NCBI GenBank assembly: GCA_027946365.1
Contig: JAPEUQ010000019.1
Coordinates: forward strand, 434,001-498,000
Source of the DNA: Kalmusia sp. IMI 367209
Taxonomy: Eukaryota > Ascomycota > Dothideomycetes > Pleosporales > Didymosphaeriaceae
DNA length: 64,000 nt
Direction: 5' to 3'
Shown here: positions 48,350 to 58,574 of the stretch, one piece after another
How positions within the stretch are numbered: the stretch's first letter is position 1
Layout of the letters: each line of letters begins with the position of its first letter
Notes under the pieces: model-generated
Database searches by the model: none
What the model was told of the DNA's origin: nothing
The model's input: only the letters and a program-made list of their open reading frames with translations
Translations under genes and position numbers: made by a program

Positions 48350-48610
48350 TATCTATCCTATATTACTTTAACCCTACGCTTACTATTTAATTAGAGATAG
48401 ATATATCTACTTTTATAATCTCTAGTATCCTATCACAGCTATTTAAAGATTAGAAATAGCATCTAGTTACTTTTACTTTAAGAAAACTTTAAGTCATAGA
48501 GCTTAATTACGAAGTTTATAATCTTAAGTTTCTTACTATTATCTACTATTTTAAATAGTGGAGACATTATTTAGATAGTACATAGTATACTATTTAGGTA
48601 CTAAGTGACT
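48350..48610 (+). pseudogene. RNase H remnant of the gypsy element
   Basis: In the same frame as the RT the segment LEIDISTFIISSILSQL is followed after stops by HLVTFTLRKL, ELNYEVYNLKFLTII and WRHYL. This order matches the RNase H domain of Ty3/gypsy polyproteins. Several TAA/TAG stops interrupt it. Confidence 0.85.
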
Positions 48611-49229
48611 ATAATAACCTTATGGTATGTATACTATATAGAGGCTGAGCCCGCGATAAGCGCGTTGGGTAATATACCTAATAGCTTTTAATTTTAAGGT
48701 GGAACACCGCCCAGGAAAAATAAATTCTATAGATGGGCTATTAAGAAGAATAGATTATATATAGGAGAATCTATTACTGACTTATTTATTACTCACCCTA
48801 TAGAACAAGTTACTGTTAAGGAATAAGTATAATAAAGCGAGAGGATCCACGAATAAGCTTAACTTATTAGATATATATAAGACGTACGTGACCGACACTT
48901 ATAAATCTATAAAGGGCCCTACTACTAGTACTATAGTGTATACGCCATGCGTATCACGCTTACTAGCTAGGGTATTAGTTAGTAGCGAACCTATAATAGT
49001 AAAATCTAATCTACTTACTAAGATAAGATAGCTTTAATAAAGGGATACCTTTACTATTAAGTATATTACCCGCTTAGCGAGTGAGGATAGTACTTAAAAA
49101 TATAAAAGGCGCATGTTTAACGCCTTAATAAAAAGGAAGTCCTAAGATATAATAGTAGATTATATATTCTAAATAAACCGGCTATTAGGTAAGAGATTTT
49201 ATTCTAGAACTATAATACGCGTATAGTAG

Positions 49230-50420
49230 ACTATTTTGGTGCACGTAGGACGCTTAAGCTTATTAAGAGGACCTACTATTGGCCTGGTATAAGTCAAGAC
49301 GTTTAAAAATATATAAGAATATATACTATTTACTAAAGGAGTAAAGCTCCAAGGTATAATAAATATAATAAGCTAGTATCTTTATTAGTTCTAGGGATAT
49401 CTTTAAGGAAGTCTTACTAGACTTTATTATAGGATTACCCCTAATTAAGGATTACACAGGCTATACCTTTAATGTAATCCTAGTGATCATATACCACTTC
49501 TCTAAGATGACTATCTATATCCTAGTACTAAAGTTATGGGATGTAAGATAATTTACTAATGTCTACTTTAAGGAGGTTATCCTAAAGTTTAATATATAGA
49601 AAGATATTATATTAGATAGAGGATCTATCTTCACCTTTATGTTTTGGACAGAAATATGCTACTAACTATAGATAAAGTATAGGTTAAGACTCACCTTCCA
49701 TCTATAAATAGATGGGTAAACAGAACGCCAGAATTAGACCTTAGAATAGTATCTATAAATATTTATATTAACTTTATAGGAGAACTAGGTTATATTACTA
49801 TTAATAGCCTAATTTACTTATAATAACTCTATATATAAATCTACGAAGATAACGCCATTCTACGCTATATATAAAAAGTACCCTATCCTTATAATACCTC
49901 TTGTGGACAGTAGGCAAGAGGGGAGATACTAGATATAGTTAATAGAATAAATATATATATAGTGTAAGAGTATTACTTACGGAATATCTCTAAATAGCCT
50001 AAGAGTATTAGAGTTAGTACTATAATAAGAAGTATAAATTAAAGTCCTTCCGCTAAGGAAACCTAGTATTACTAAGTATAAAATACATTTACATATCTTA
50101 TTAGTCTAGTAAAAGCTTTCTAGTAAGTTTATTAGACCTTTTTAAGTATAAGACGTAGTTGGAACATAGGTATATTACTTACTCCTCCCACTCAACTATT
50201 ATATTTATAACGTCTTCTATATTTCACTCCTTAAACGTTAGAAGCTAAGGTAAAAATAAGAAGATAACACCCTACCGCCAGAGGTTATACCTAAAGGAGA
50301 AGAAATCTGGAAAGTAGAAAAAATCCTAGTAAGAAGGATAAGAAAAGGATAATAATAATATCTACTCTACTAGAAAGACTATAATGAATCTTAGGATATC
50401 TAGACTCTAGAAGCGGATTT
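49230..50420 (+). pseudogene. Integrase and chromodomain-like remnants of the gypsy element
   Basis: TLKLIKRTYYWPGISQDV is the zinc-binding region of a gypsy integrase, with the leading His changed to Tyr. A core segment near 49400-49560 corresponds to the DDE domain. Near 50296 the frame reads EEIWKVEKILVRRIRKG and, after stops, resumes at KDY and LEAD, the layout of a chromodomain. The frame differs from that of RT by an indel. Confidence 0.8.
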
Positions 50421-50639
50421 TAAAAATATGGATAAGCTAGTACAGACTTTTAAATAGAAGAAAGGATCTTCATCTATAAAAAAGAAGTTAAGAGCATAAA
50501 AGGCGCATATGAGATATAACTATTAAATAGATCATTTAGGGACTATGTGGTCCATAGGGTATCTACTTAAAATATAAATACTAGAAGGTAGAAAAAGGGA
50601 AGATAAGCTTTACTAGGATCCGCACCCTATATATATTAA

Positions 50640-51640
50640 GTATTTTACTTAGTATTATTGCTACTGCCAACCGCCTCTTTATCACCCACCACCTTATTAA
50701 TCATATCCTTAATTAGCTACTTAAGCGGATCTACTAAGGTACTACTATTATTATTATTATTACTATTATTAGAGTTATCTTAACCATCACCCTAACCCAC
50801 CGCCTGAGCGGCCTAAAGGGCCTAAATTATAATATTAGCCTAAGAAGATATTAGTATATACTCCAAGTGTTTAGAGTGTGAATATACTAATCCTTATATA
50901 ATAGAAATAAGACTAGCTAGAGCTTTAAGAGTAGTGGTAACATGATGCTACTCCTAAAGGATTAGGCTAAGAAATTAGGGACTTATAGTGAAAACTTAGG
51001 TGGCCAAATCTATTAGAGTTCTAGAATATACTATAACGCGTCTATAGTTTACTAGCTTTAAGTTAAACTACTTCTAGGCCCATATAAACTTTATATCTTA
51101 AGTCTAGATCTCTAGATTAGTCCTATGAGTAGCTGTAGCTAAGATATTAGTAATAGTGACGCGGTACCGGTCGTAGAGCTTATAAAGATAATTTAAGTAA
51201 TTATTTATTACTATTAGTACCTATAAATATTAGCTAAGACATATATATAGCACACGACCTATATAATCTATTAAGGTATAGCTACCCTAATTACCGTCCT
51301 TATAATACTTATAATAGCGCTTCTTAGACTTCTTATAATCGCCTAATAGCTTAACTAGACTCTATATATAACGCATATAAATCGTAATAAGAGCAACTTA
51401 GTTAGTATACTTAGTAGTAACGCTTTATACGAAATTATATATATTACGTAATATAGTCTTCTTAATGTACTTAAAGAGTAGGTAATGGACCATAATAATT
51501 AATTTAAGATAAGTAAGTCGTATACGCTTTATATATACTAAAGTGGTGTATATATGGTGTTAAGGATAAGAAGATTAATATAGTATCATAATAAGATTAA
51601 AATAAAAGAGATTATCTATTTATACTATAGACTCACCGCC
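50640..51640 (-). pseudogene. Possible decayed antisense frame between integrase and the 3' LTR
   Basis: The pol region ends near 50.45 kb, yet 1.4 kb remain before the right LTR. On the minus strand one frame through roughly 51000-51400 stays readable for about 140 codons, with only TAA/TAG interruptions and protein-like stretches such as KLLGDYKKSKKRYYKYYKDG and VINNYLNYLYKLYDRYRV. Further along, codon-like runs suggest an Asn/Ser-rich region (50735-50775). I do not recognise the product. Confidence 0.4.
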
Positions 51641-51846
51641 ATGTAGGCGAGATCTTAAAAACGAAAGATATAGAATCTTAATATAATAACGCGTACGCCG
51701 CACCCATCGTGAACACAGTATACGTAGTATATATCTATAGTATACGTAGGAAACGCTAATACTATAGACACTCTTTTCCTTTTCTATAAGGTGAGGTTTT
51801 ATTATATATAGCAGCTGTAAGGAACTACAGCTAGAGGGGGAGATTC

Positions 51847-52066
51847 TATAATAAAGATATTATAAAGTTACTATAATATTAAGACACATTATACTAGGAT
51901 TAATAGGATCTAGTGTGCCAAGAAAGTTAAGGAATAAGTTACGTAAAACCTATACTATACGCTTATTTTAAAAACGTTAGTATTATTTACTTAATATAAC
52001 TAGAGTCATCCTTTCACTATTAATTTAGTGTGAAGCATATACTATTATCTATAACTAGACCTTATA
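51847..52066 (+). repeat. 3' long terminal repeat
   Basis: About 220 bp matching 45474-45693. It is preceded by the polypurine tract (gagggggagat) at about 51834-51844 and followed by the GGTAA duplication at 52067-52071. Confidence 0.9.
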
Positions 52067-52071
52067 GGTAA
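52067..52071 (+). repeat. 5-bp target-site duplication, right copy
   Basis: GGTAA, identical to 45469-45473. Confidence 0.8.
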
Positions 52072-53510
52072 TTATAGTTATATATCTAATTCTATTAAGT
52101 CTATTTTATACGTAGTATTACTACTGCCTTTACCTAGAGAATAGTATATAGAAGACTCTACCTAGGGCGTATAAAATCTCTACTTACTATAGAAATTACT
52201 TTAACTATTACTAACTCTATAATCTTCTTATTAGTAAGTTTATTTATAATATATTTTAAGGTTATTCTAAATGTATTTTAGATAAAGAGGAATCTATTAT
52301 AATTAAGAATTAGACACGCTATAAAAACATGAAGTAATTACTATAGGATTAGTCTAATACTATAGTTAGATACTCACTTACTACTTAGAATATATTAGAA
52401 TCACATTCAAATATAGCTAAGTAAGCTAATAATAAGGGCTATTATATAAAAAAAAAGACTACCACTACTAGAAATAGTAATTACATAAGTGATAGAATTA
52501 TATTTATAATATATTTCTAACGTGTTTCATTAGAGCCTAATAAATGGATCTTTAAGATATATAAGAGTTTTCTACCTAGATAAGCTATGGGATCCGACCT
52601 ACTTATTAGGACCTACTTACTTAGTTAACGTTATTTTCAGAATAGAGCTTAGGAGAAGAGTAAGTAATTACTATAAATCTAATAGATCTATTCTAAAATA
52701 TATTTAGAACGTAAATAAAACGAGTTTACTATAACCTCTAATAATAATAGTATTCTTAAGCTCTTAAATTCATCTAGGTTAATTACTATATTATATAGAG
52801 GTAGATGAACCTCCTCTAGAGACTATAGTACTTTAAGATCCTCTTTAGTATTAAATCTAAGGTCCTCCCTAATAAGAAACTCTATAGGTTAAGAGGACCC
52901 TATGTAAGTGGATAAACATACTTTAAATATATTCCTAATAGGTTTATAGAACTTCACAATCTAATACTTTAAGCGTTAGACTTTAATATTAAACTAAGCC
53001 TTATAAGATAAACGTATTTAGTTAGAGATTAATAAAGAGATATTTAAGCTGGATAAAAGATAATTTGAACTTAAAAAAAAAAAAGCTTAAGCTAGAGAAG
53101 GAGAAGCGGCGATTAGGCTTAGGTTAAGAATATATTTAGAACGTGATAGTAATATGTTTCAACCTTACCACATAAAGCGCCTATAATTAAGATATAATAT
53201 TTAACCTTACTATAGTAGATAATATTTATACTATTCTTATTATCTTAGTGAGGCTTACACCCTTTAGTAGGCCATCTATATAGATATTAGGTTCCTTCAC
53301 ACATTAGAATAGGTTTAAATCATATTTACACCGTGTTTTAACTTATGAAATCCTAAGCGCAGTAACTATTATAGTAAGTAGCAGATTTATTTAAAAAAAA
53401 ATAAAGAAAACTTGGTGTAAATACGTTTAAAACTTAGGTTGCCTATTTATACGCTTATCTAACTAGTGAGCTGATCCATGGTCGTCTGAGCCTTATGTCA
53501 GCCTCATTTC

Positions 53511-53549
53511 ATGGTTGGCCGAGGTTGGGTCCATGGTCAGTTGACCTGC
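53511..53549 (-). repeat. Terminal inverted repeat, right arm
   Basis: 39 bp complementary to 43162-43200 with about four mismatches. It closes the AT-rich island on the right. Confidence 0.75.
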
Positions 53550-53555
53550 CAGCAC

Positions 53556-53564
53556 CGTAAAGCA
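53556..53564 (+). repeat. 9-bp direct repeat, right copy
   Basis: CGTAAAGCA, identical to 43147-43155, just outside the right inverted repeat. Confidence 0.55.
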
Positions 53565-54359
53565 AGGCATCGTTCCGAAGAGTTTGTCATTCAACGTAAG
53601 CAGAAAACAGTGCATTGGGCCTGCTTGCGGCCATACCTATGGTTCTCGGATCAGCGACTAGAATGAAATGAGAAGCAGTGCCGTGGATCGGGCAGGTACC
53701 AATTTTAAAGCACTGGAACCGTTAGGAATTGCCGGCTTTCCCCTTATCAATCAATTGAAGTCGGCCCGAAATAGGAAAATCAAATCTCGTTGGCCGCATT
53801 TGGCTAGCGTTGAGTGGGCGAGCGAACATTACAACACACGCGATGCTAATTGCACAATCAGACGTCGAATGGAGAAGGCGTAGATATTGAATCCATTGTG
53901 ATGACTTTTGTAGATGCACTCGCAGCCTCGTACGTCTGCTCTTCCACGTTTATATTCACGACAGCCACGATCTACATTTTCGCTTGAAGATCTCTTTCTC
54001 GGCTGGACTTGACTGACTTCCGGAGAATTTCGACGCTCGGAAATGATGTGACAGAGAGTTCCCTGTAATGGAACCAGCTTCAACCCATTACGTCTATCAA
54101 GGTATGAAGCGAATGTAAGGCTCAGCTTTTGATTTGATAGATGTTTATTCATGTTGAAGTCGCAAGTGGACTCTCATCTAGTTATTCCTTACTCAATTAT
54201 TGTAATCGGCCTCTGATGATTACTTGACTATAATTATGACTTTACGAATTTTTGTGTCAGCCTTGAAGGGGACAAGTTCTTGTTTAATTTACTTTTTGTA
54301 GCATTTGCTCGGACGCCTCTTTGCGTCAAAACTCCCTACTAGAATAAATATTTCTTGCT
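53565..54359. other. Intergenic region beside the island
   Basis: About 800 bp of near-normal composition. Overlapping short frames on both strands at 53668-54152 are not convincing. No RIP-like bias is evident, so RIP leakage, if any, is weak here. Confidence 0.4.
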
Positions 54360-54940
54360 CTACCTAGTGAAGTCCTCCTCAGCACGTCCAACCCACATCA
54401 CCATTGCGCGATCCATTCTCATAGCCTGATGACGATTGAATATGACACGAATGTTAAGAGGGCGAGGAGAGACAACCCTTTTTCCTTTGCCGTTACCTAA
54501 CGTGCAAGTATGGGTACCTCCGTCATCATCGTCACAGGACCAAGACTGGTCTGCATAGTCGGAACTAACGAAGTCGTCGTCATCATTACCATAATGCAGC
54601 TCTATAGTGTATGGCATTTTCGTGATACTCAAGTTTCCATCTCATCGACCTCTTGGTGTTGCACTGGAGTGATCTGGTCACCGGCCCCATCGTAAATGAT
54701 CACATCGAACGAATATTTTCCCCCAGTGCCGATCTTATTACGTTGATATTGCGAGACGTGAGAAGTGCCTTTTTGCGTTAGTCTAGTGCAATGGACATGG
54801 ACATGGAGAATCAGTCAAGTATTGGGGGAATAAGGGACAAAAGTGGGACTTATAACATCCTGTCTCAAAGCCCTCTTCAGCGTAATCGGCGCCGTGTGTT
54901 ATACGGAGAGAGACTTCATAGCGTATGTGGAATGCTATTT
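54360..54940 (-). CDS. Possible small Cys-containing protein gene or remnant, structure unresolved
   Basis: Three minus-strand frame pieces look coding and follow one another: a first piece near 54930-54830 with RITHGADYAEEGFETGCYK, a second near 54770-54650 with GKYSFDVIIYDGAGDQ, and a last piece ending at 54360 with DYADQSWSCDDDDGGTHTC and RVIFNRHQAMRMD. They need introns or indels to join (a candidate donor GTGACC near 54687 pairs with an acceptor at about 54607). No start codon with a signal peptide could be fixed. The segment lies within 1 kb of the transposon island, a common place for effector-like genes in Pleosporales, but it could equally be a broken gene. Function unknown. Confidence 0.3.
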
Positions 54941-56266
54941 AAACGCCGGTGATGCAGGATCGTAAATATGCAAATGTGGACATTTCTTGGCTGCTCTATG
55001 ATACTCCGTCGTCTTGGGTGTCGCACTACAAAGCTAGCCAGTACATAGTAGGTTGCCTGTAAAGTGGACGCAAGGCACGACCGGACGTTTCAGGGGCGGA
55101 ATAGAGCGCCAAGGCTCCCGATTTTGATCTGCACCCATCTTGCGCTTGGCGGAATGCTTGGGCAGTGGGCGATGATTTCCAAGTCGCTGCCTTCCGTTTG
55201 GCCTTTCTTCAAGCGTGGATCTACAATACGTCCATGAGAATAGTTTCATCGCGACTCGAGATTGAAGATAACGCCTGTCGTAACCCTGTTCAAATTTGGA
55301 CATGAGGGGCGGCGCTTTCATTTCGTTATAGAAGGTTCTGTGCATCATACTACAGGCTGTGATAAGCCGCTTAGCCTTTAGTTCTAAAACAAGAAATTCA
55401 AGTCCGGAGCAGCAACACTTCATCTCATAGAAACTCCGTCATACATATAGCTTAGAACTGAACGCCCTTATCCGATATTGAATCTATAGGTACTTAAGGT
55501 GGCCGAAATATATACCATAAGGTTACGAGGTGACCATCTCCCACCATTTCGATTATTTGAAATTCAATTGACTCCATGTACATTCACATTTATGGTTTCT
55601 CCTGTAACACAATACAACATCGGTAAGTTATACAAAGGTCGTTGCGAATTGAGGTAATATGAATCACGTGACTAGAAATGGGTTTCGTCCGATCACAAAA
55701 GAAGTCAAATTTATCACGACAGCTTCAAAAACACGTATCATAAAGCATTCAATGCAAGATATAGTGTGAAGGATTAAGATCCTCAATACTATGATGTATT
55801 TATTTTCCCGAGCATGGTGTTAATATGACGCGAAAAGGCAGACAAGATACATCTAGAAATCATCCAGGGCACGTCTACGGAGGAATGTTACCCATTAATG
55901 CCTCTACATTTGCAAGCAATGGAATGACAAGACACCGTCTATATGAGCGACATGACCAGGTTGTAGTAATCCCGCGAATGTAAGTTAGTTGACCCCTGTT
56001 TACGCGGGGAACATCATAGCTGGGCATTTTCCAAGCGGAATAGCAACCCGCAGATCGCTTTAATTTCCAGCCCCATTGAGAGAACTGTCTAATAACAAAA
56101 TGAATCTAGGAATGTAAACTCATATATGCTAGACATGGCGCCCGGTTTTGGGATGCCGTGGACCTTGGCAAAATGATAAATAGACTATCAAGTGCTAGAA
56201 ATAACGGAACTAGAAAGAAAAGGCGCGAACTCATTCCCTGAACCTTCCTATATCGCCGAAACTACA
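54941..56266. other. Intergenic region upstream of the pectate lyase gene
   Basis: 1.3 kb. A minus-strand frame of 129 codons at 55034-55423 is present but its composition is not protein-like. The pectate lyase promoter should lie in the distal part. No repeat or RNA gene was recognised. Confidence 0.45.
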
Positions 56267-57262
56267 ATGCGGAACTCCATTTTCTGCCTCGTGGCTGTAA
56301 TTATACCACTGGCGGTTGGTTCTCCGGTTGAGTCAATAGATGTACCTCTCTCCAAGCGCGCCGACACTTCTTGCACCGCTGCGGCTGATGGATTTGCCTC
56401 CTTGAATGGCGGTACTACTGGCGGCGCAGGCGGAACTGTCGTCACCGTAAGCACGCAAGCCGACCTCGAAAAGTACGCCAAAGCCAGCGGGAAATATGTC
56501 ATCAAGGTCAAAGGCAAAATCACCATCTCTCCAAAGGGAACCGAGATCCCGATCTCGAGCGATAAAACGATCCATGGCATCGGTGCAACTGGTGAAATTT
56601 TCGAGGGAGGCTTTGGCCTCAGCTCTGGCGTGAAGAATGTCATCATCCGGAACCTGAAAATCGGAAACACGTACGATGGGGACCCAGACGGCAAGACGCA
56701 TGACTGGGATGGGATCCAATCTGACACTGCTTCGAACATCTGGGTAGATCATTGTATCTTCGAGCGTGGCGCCGATGGACTCATTGACAGCCGAAAGGAC
56801 ACAAATTACCTGACCGTGTCCAATACTGTCTTCCGCCACCACAATAAAGCTTTTGGCATCGGATGGACGGATAATGTGGTTGCGCAAATCACTCTCCATC
56901 ACAGCTGGTTCCAGAACACTACTCAACGGAATCCGTCCGCAGACAACATCAAGTACGCGCACATGTACAACAATTACCTTACTGACGTGACCTCTTACGG
57001 ACATTACGCACGTGGCAAGACATCTATGCGCATGGAGAACGTCTACTTCAAGAACACGAAGAATCCGGTGACGAAGGATGACACCGCTTCGCTTGCAGCT
57101 TCTGGCAATACGTACTCTGGTACTAGTGGCACAGTCGCATCGAATTCTGGAACAGTGTTTAAAGCGAGCGATTTTTATGCGTACACCTTGGATGCAACTG
57201 CGAACGTACCTAGCATTGTACAGGCTGAAGCAGGACCGAAGGCGAGCATTTGTCCTTCTTGA
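56267..57262 (+). CDS. Secreted pectate lyase, polysaccharide lyase family 1 (331 aa)
   Basis: Cleaves de-esterified pectin by beta-elimination outside the cell, with calcium. Single exon. The ATG at 56267 begins a signal peptide (MRNSIFCLVAVIIPLAVGSP), better than the upstream in-frame ATG at 56192. A short pro-segment ends in SKR at about residues 30-32, a kexin-type cleavage site. The PL1 right-handed beta-helix motifs are clear: DWDGIQ, NIWVDHCIFE, DGLIDSRKDTNYLTVS, a histidine pair in FRHHNKAFGIG, and WFQNTTQRNPS holding the catalytic arginine region. The length is normal for fungal PL1 enzymes. The enzyme degrades plant cell walls and fits a plant-associated lifestyle. Confidence 0.95.
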   Translation: MRNSIFCLVAVIIPLAVGSPVESIDVPLSKRADTSCTAAADGFASLNGGTTGGAGGTVVTVSTQADLEKYAKASGKYVIKVKGKITISPKGTEIPISSDKTIHGIGATGEIFEGGFGLSSGVKNVIIRNLKIGNTYDGDPDGKTHDWDGIQSDTASNIWVDHCIFERGADGLIDSRKDTNYLTVSNTVFRHHNKAFGIGWTDNVVAQITLHHSWFQNTTQRNPSADNIKYAHMYNNYLTDVTSYGHYARGKTSMRMENVYFKNTKNPVTKDDTASLAASGNTYSGTSGTVASNSGTVFKASDFYAYTLDATANVPSIVQAEAGPKASICPS

Positions 57263-57901
57263 ATGAGTTGATTCTCAACTCAAGGACCTAGTTTAGAGAG
57301 CTCTTTCGCGATCTCCGTGTGGACTATATTGTATGCATGTAATTCGTATCCCATATTATATTTGAATCCTCGGGACACCATGGGATTAGGTGTTCACAAA
57401 ACCTATATGTTGACCATTGCTTCATCGATGTCTAAACGAAACCACACTTTTGGCTCACAGAAAGATTTGTAAGCTGCCTATCTCTGGCAAATAGCTATAT
57501 AACTTGCTACAGTAGTACTCTAGTGGATTCATAGTTGCTCTTCTGAGTACGTTACTTGCTTTTCCTTTATCGCTGAGTAAAGACTGTGAACACAAACATT
57601 ACGTGAATCGTCACTTGACATATCATCCCATTTCCAAGGTACTGTTAATCGCTTGCCTAAAGAATATCGCAGCTACCATACCAAAATGGGTTCATTTTTG
57701 CTTAACGTTGCTACGGCGTGGTAGATACACCTCGTCATCCGTGTCGGACTGTGGCTAGACTGTTGTCGTACCGAGCTACCATTACATGCTAGTGATGGTT
57801 ATCACGCCCCTTCAAATGATGTCTTTGAGGAGAATTTGCGATCATTTGAGCCCTACCTATGGATTTTATATCACCTGAGGACTGATTTCTGTACTAGCAC
57901 G
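57263..57901. other. Intergenic region
   Basis: About 640 bp after the pectate lyase gene. Nothing recognised until the decayed gene beginning near 57902. Confidence 0.4.
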
Positions 57902-58519
57902 TCCAAGAACCAGAACTCTCCGTTTCTGAAGCTCCTAGGTGAGTTGCGCAACTAAATCTGCGCCTACGTTCTGCACACGGATACATGGCATATTGACATT
58001 GGGGCTATTTCATGGTGGAGCGAAGCACATTTTCGAACAAGAGGTGTGGGCTTAGCGGCAGCTTTTTCACGAACCAGTCGCCAGATCCGCAACAAGGCGC
58101 GTATCTTGCCTGGCGTACCAAAGATCATGCGCTTGGAGATCGCTGAACAAGCGCAGCGATGGGCTCCCATGCCACTGTGCCTCTGCTTAGTGCAAATTCG
58201 AATGACCTTAGGTTTGGGCATGTTGAATGAATACATGGTGTTCTCGGAACATCTTTTACGAATACCGCAGTATCTGCGATCCTTTGGGACCACCCCACTA
58301 TCCGAGATCAAGCATATTGATATTAATATTCGTATCCAGGGTAATGGAGTGTATTGGATCAAGTCGATATTGGCTAGTGATAAGGTCATCACGAAAGCGA
58401 AAGTTGAGAGGACCATGAACAACGCCGCGCGGGGTTTTGAGGACGTTATACATGGTGTTAAAGTCACACGGAATATTGCTGTTATAGTTGATCACAGCCA
58501 CTTTCATTGTAAGACATAG
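57902..58519 (+). pseudogene. Decayed gene with an in-frame stop ('LxELRNxIYxYVL' type fungal protein)
   Basis: The frame from 57902 reads NSPFLKLLGELRN, then TAA (57953-57955), then ICAYVLHTDTW, and stays open to 58519. The arrangement FLxLPxELRNxIYxYVL is the N-terminal signature of a very common family of ascomycete proteins of unknown, F-box-like role. The stop sits exactly where the family usually has Lys or Gln, so a single substitution (for example CAA to TAA) explains it. No ATG precedes the motif in frame, so the 5' end is also missing or in another exon. The downstream 188 codons read as normal protein (GFEDVIHGVKVTRNIAV near the end). Retention of the long open part suggests recent loss. 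Confidence 0.6.
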
Positions 58520-58574
58520 AGAAAATTTGGGAGAAGGACATGAAGTTCTGGTAGTGCAGGTTGAAGGTCTAGGC

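Larger units (their letters stand above)
45474..52066 (+). mobile_element. Ty3/gypsy chromovirus-type LTR retrotransposon, RIP-inactivated
   Basis: A complete 6.6-kb element: two 220-bp LTRs, 5-bp duplication GGTAA on both sides, and a purine-rich tract (gagggggagat) directly before the right LTR. In order on the plus strand one can still read a zinc knuckle of gag (46708-46755), reverse transcriptase (47536-47960), RNase H (about 48350-48600), integrase (about 49230-49900) and a chromodomain-like tail (about 50290-50420). Reverse transcriptase and RNase H remain in one frame; integrase is in another. Stops are almost all TAA/TAG where family members have Gln or Trp, and key residues are changed (C-to-Y and H-to-Y in the knuckle, the last D to N in YLDD). 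It is not autonomous. It lies inside the older inverted-repeat element. Confidence 0.95.
43156..53555. mobile_element. RIP-degraded element with terminal inverted repeats, host of the nested retrotransposon
   Basis: The block is bounded by inverted repeats (43162-43200 and 53511-53549) and by the direct repeat CGTAAAGCA outside each end. Removing the inserted LTR element (45474-52066) leaves about 3.8 kb of original element. That remainder is strongly AT-rich, poor in CpA/TpG relative to TpA, and has no open frame, the pattern left by repeat-induced point mutation. Terminal inverted repeats and a 9-bp duplication suggest a Mutator-like DNA transposon, but no transposase can be read, so the class is an inference. 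Edges between AT-rich and normal sequence are sharp at about 43.23 and 53.46 kb. Confidence 0.65.

Noticed and set aside
43200..53510. Search for functional genes, CRISPR-like arrays or tRNA genes in the AT-rich block
   Set aside because: No intact gene is readable; the repeated motif is degenerate and irregularly spaced, unlike a CRISPR array, which is not expected in a fungal nucleus; no tRNA-like fold was recognised.
55034..55423. 129-codon minus-strand frame before the pectate lyase gene
   Set aside because: No start context, domain or conservation-like pattern; probably chance.
57964..58467. 167-codon minus-strand frame opposite the decayed gene
   Set aside because: The plus strand carries the recognised ELRN...AYVL family motif, so the minus frame is its shadow.
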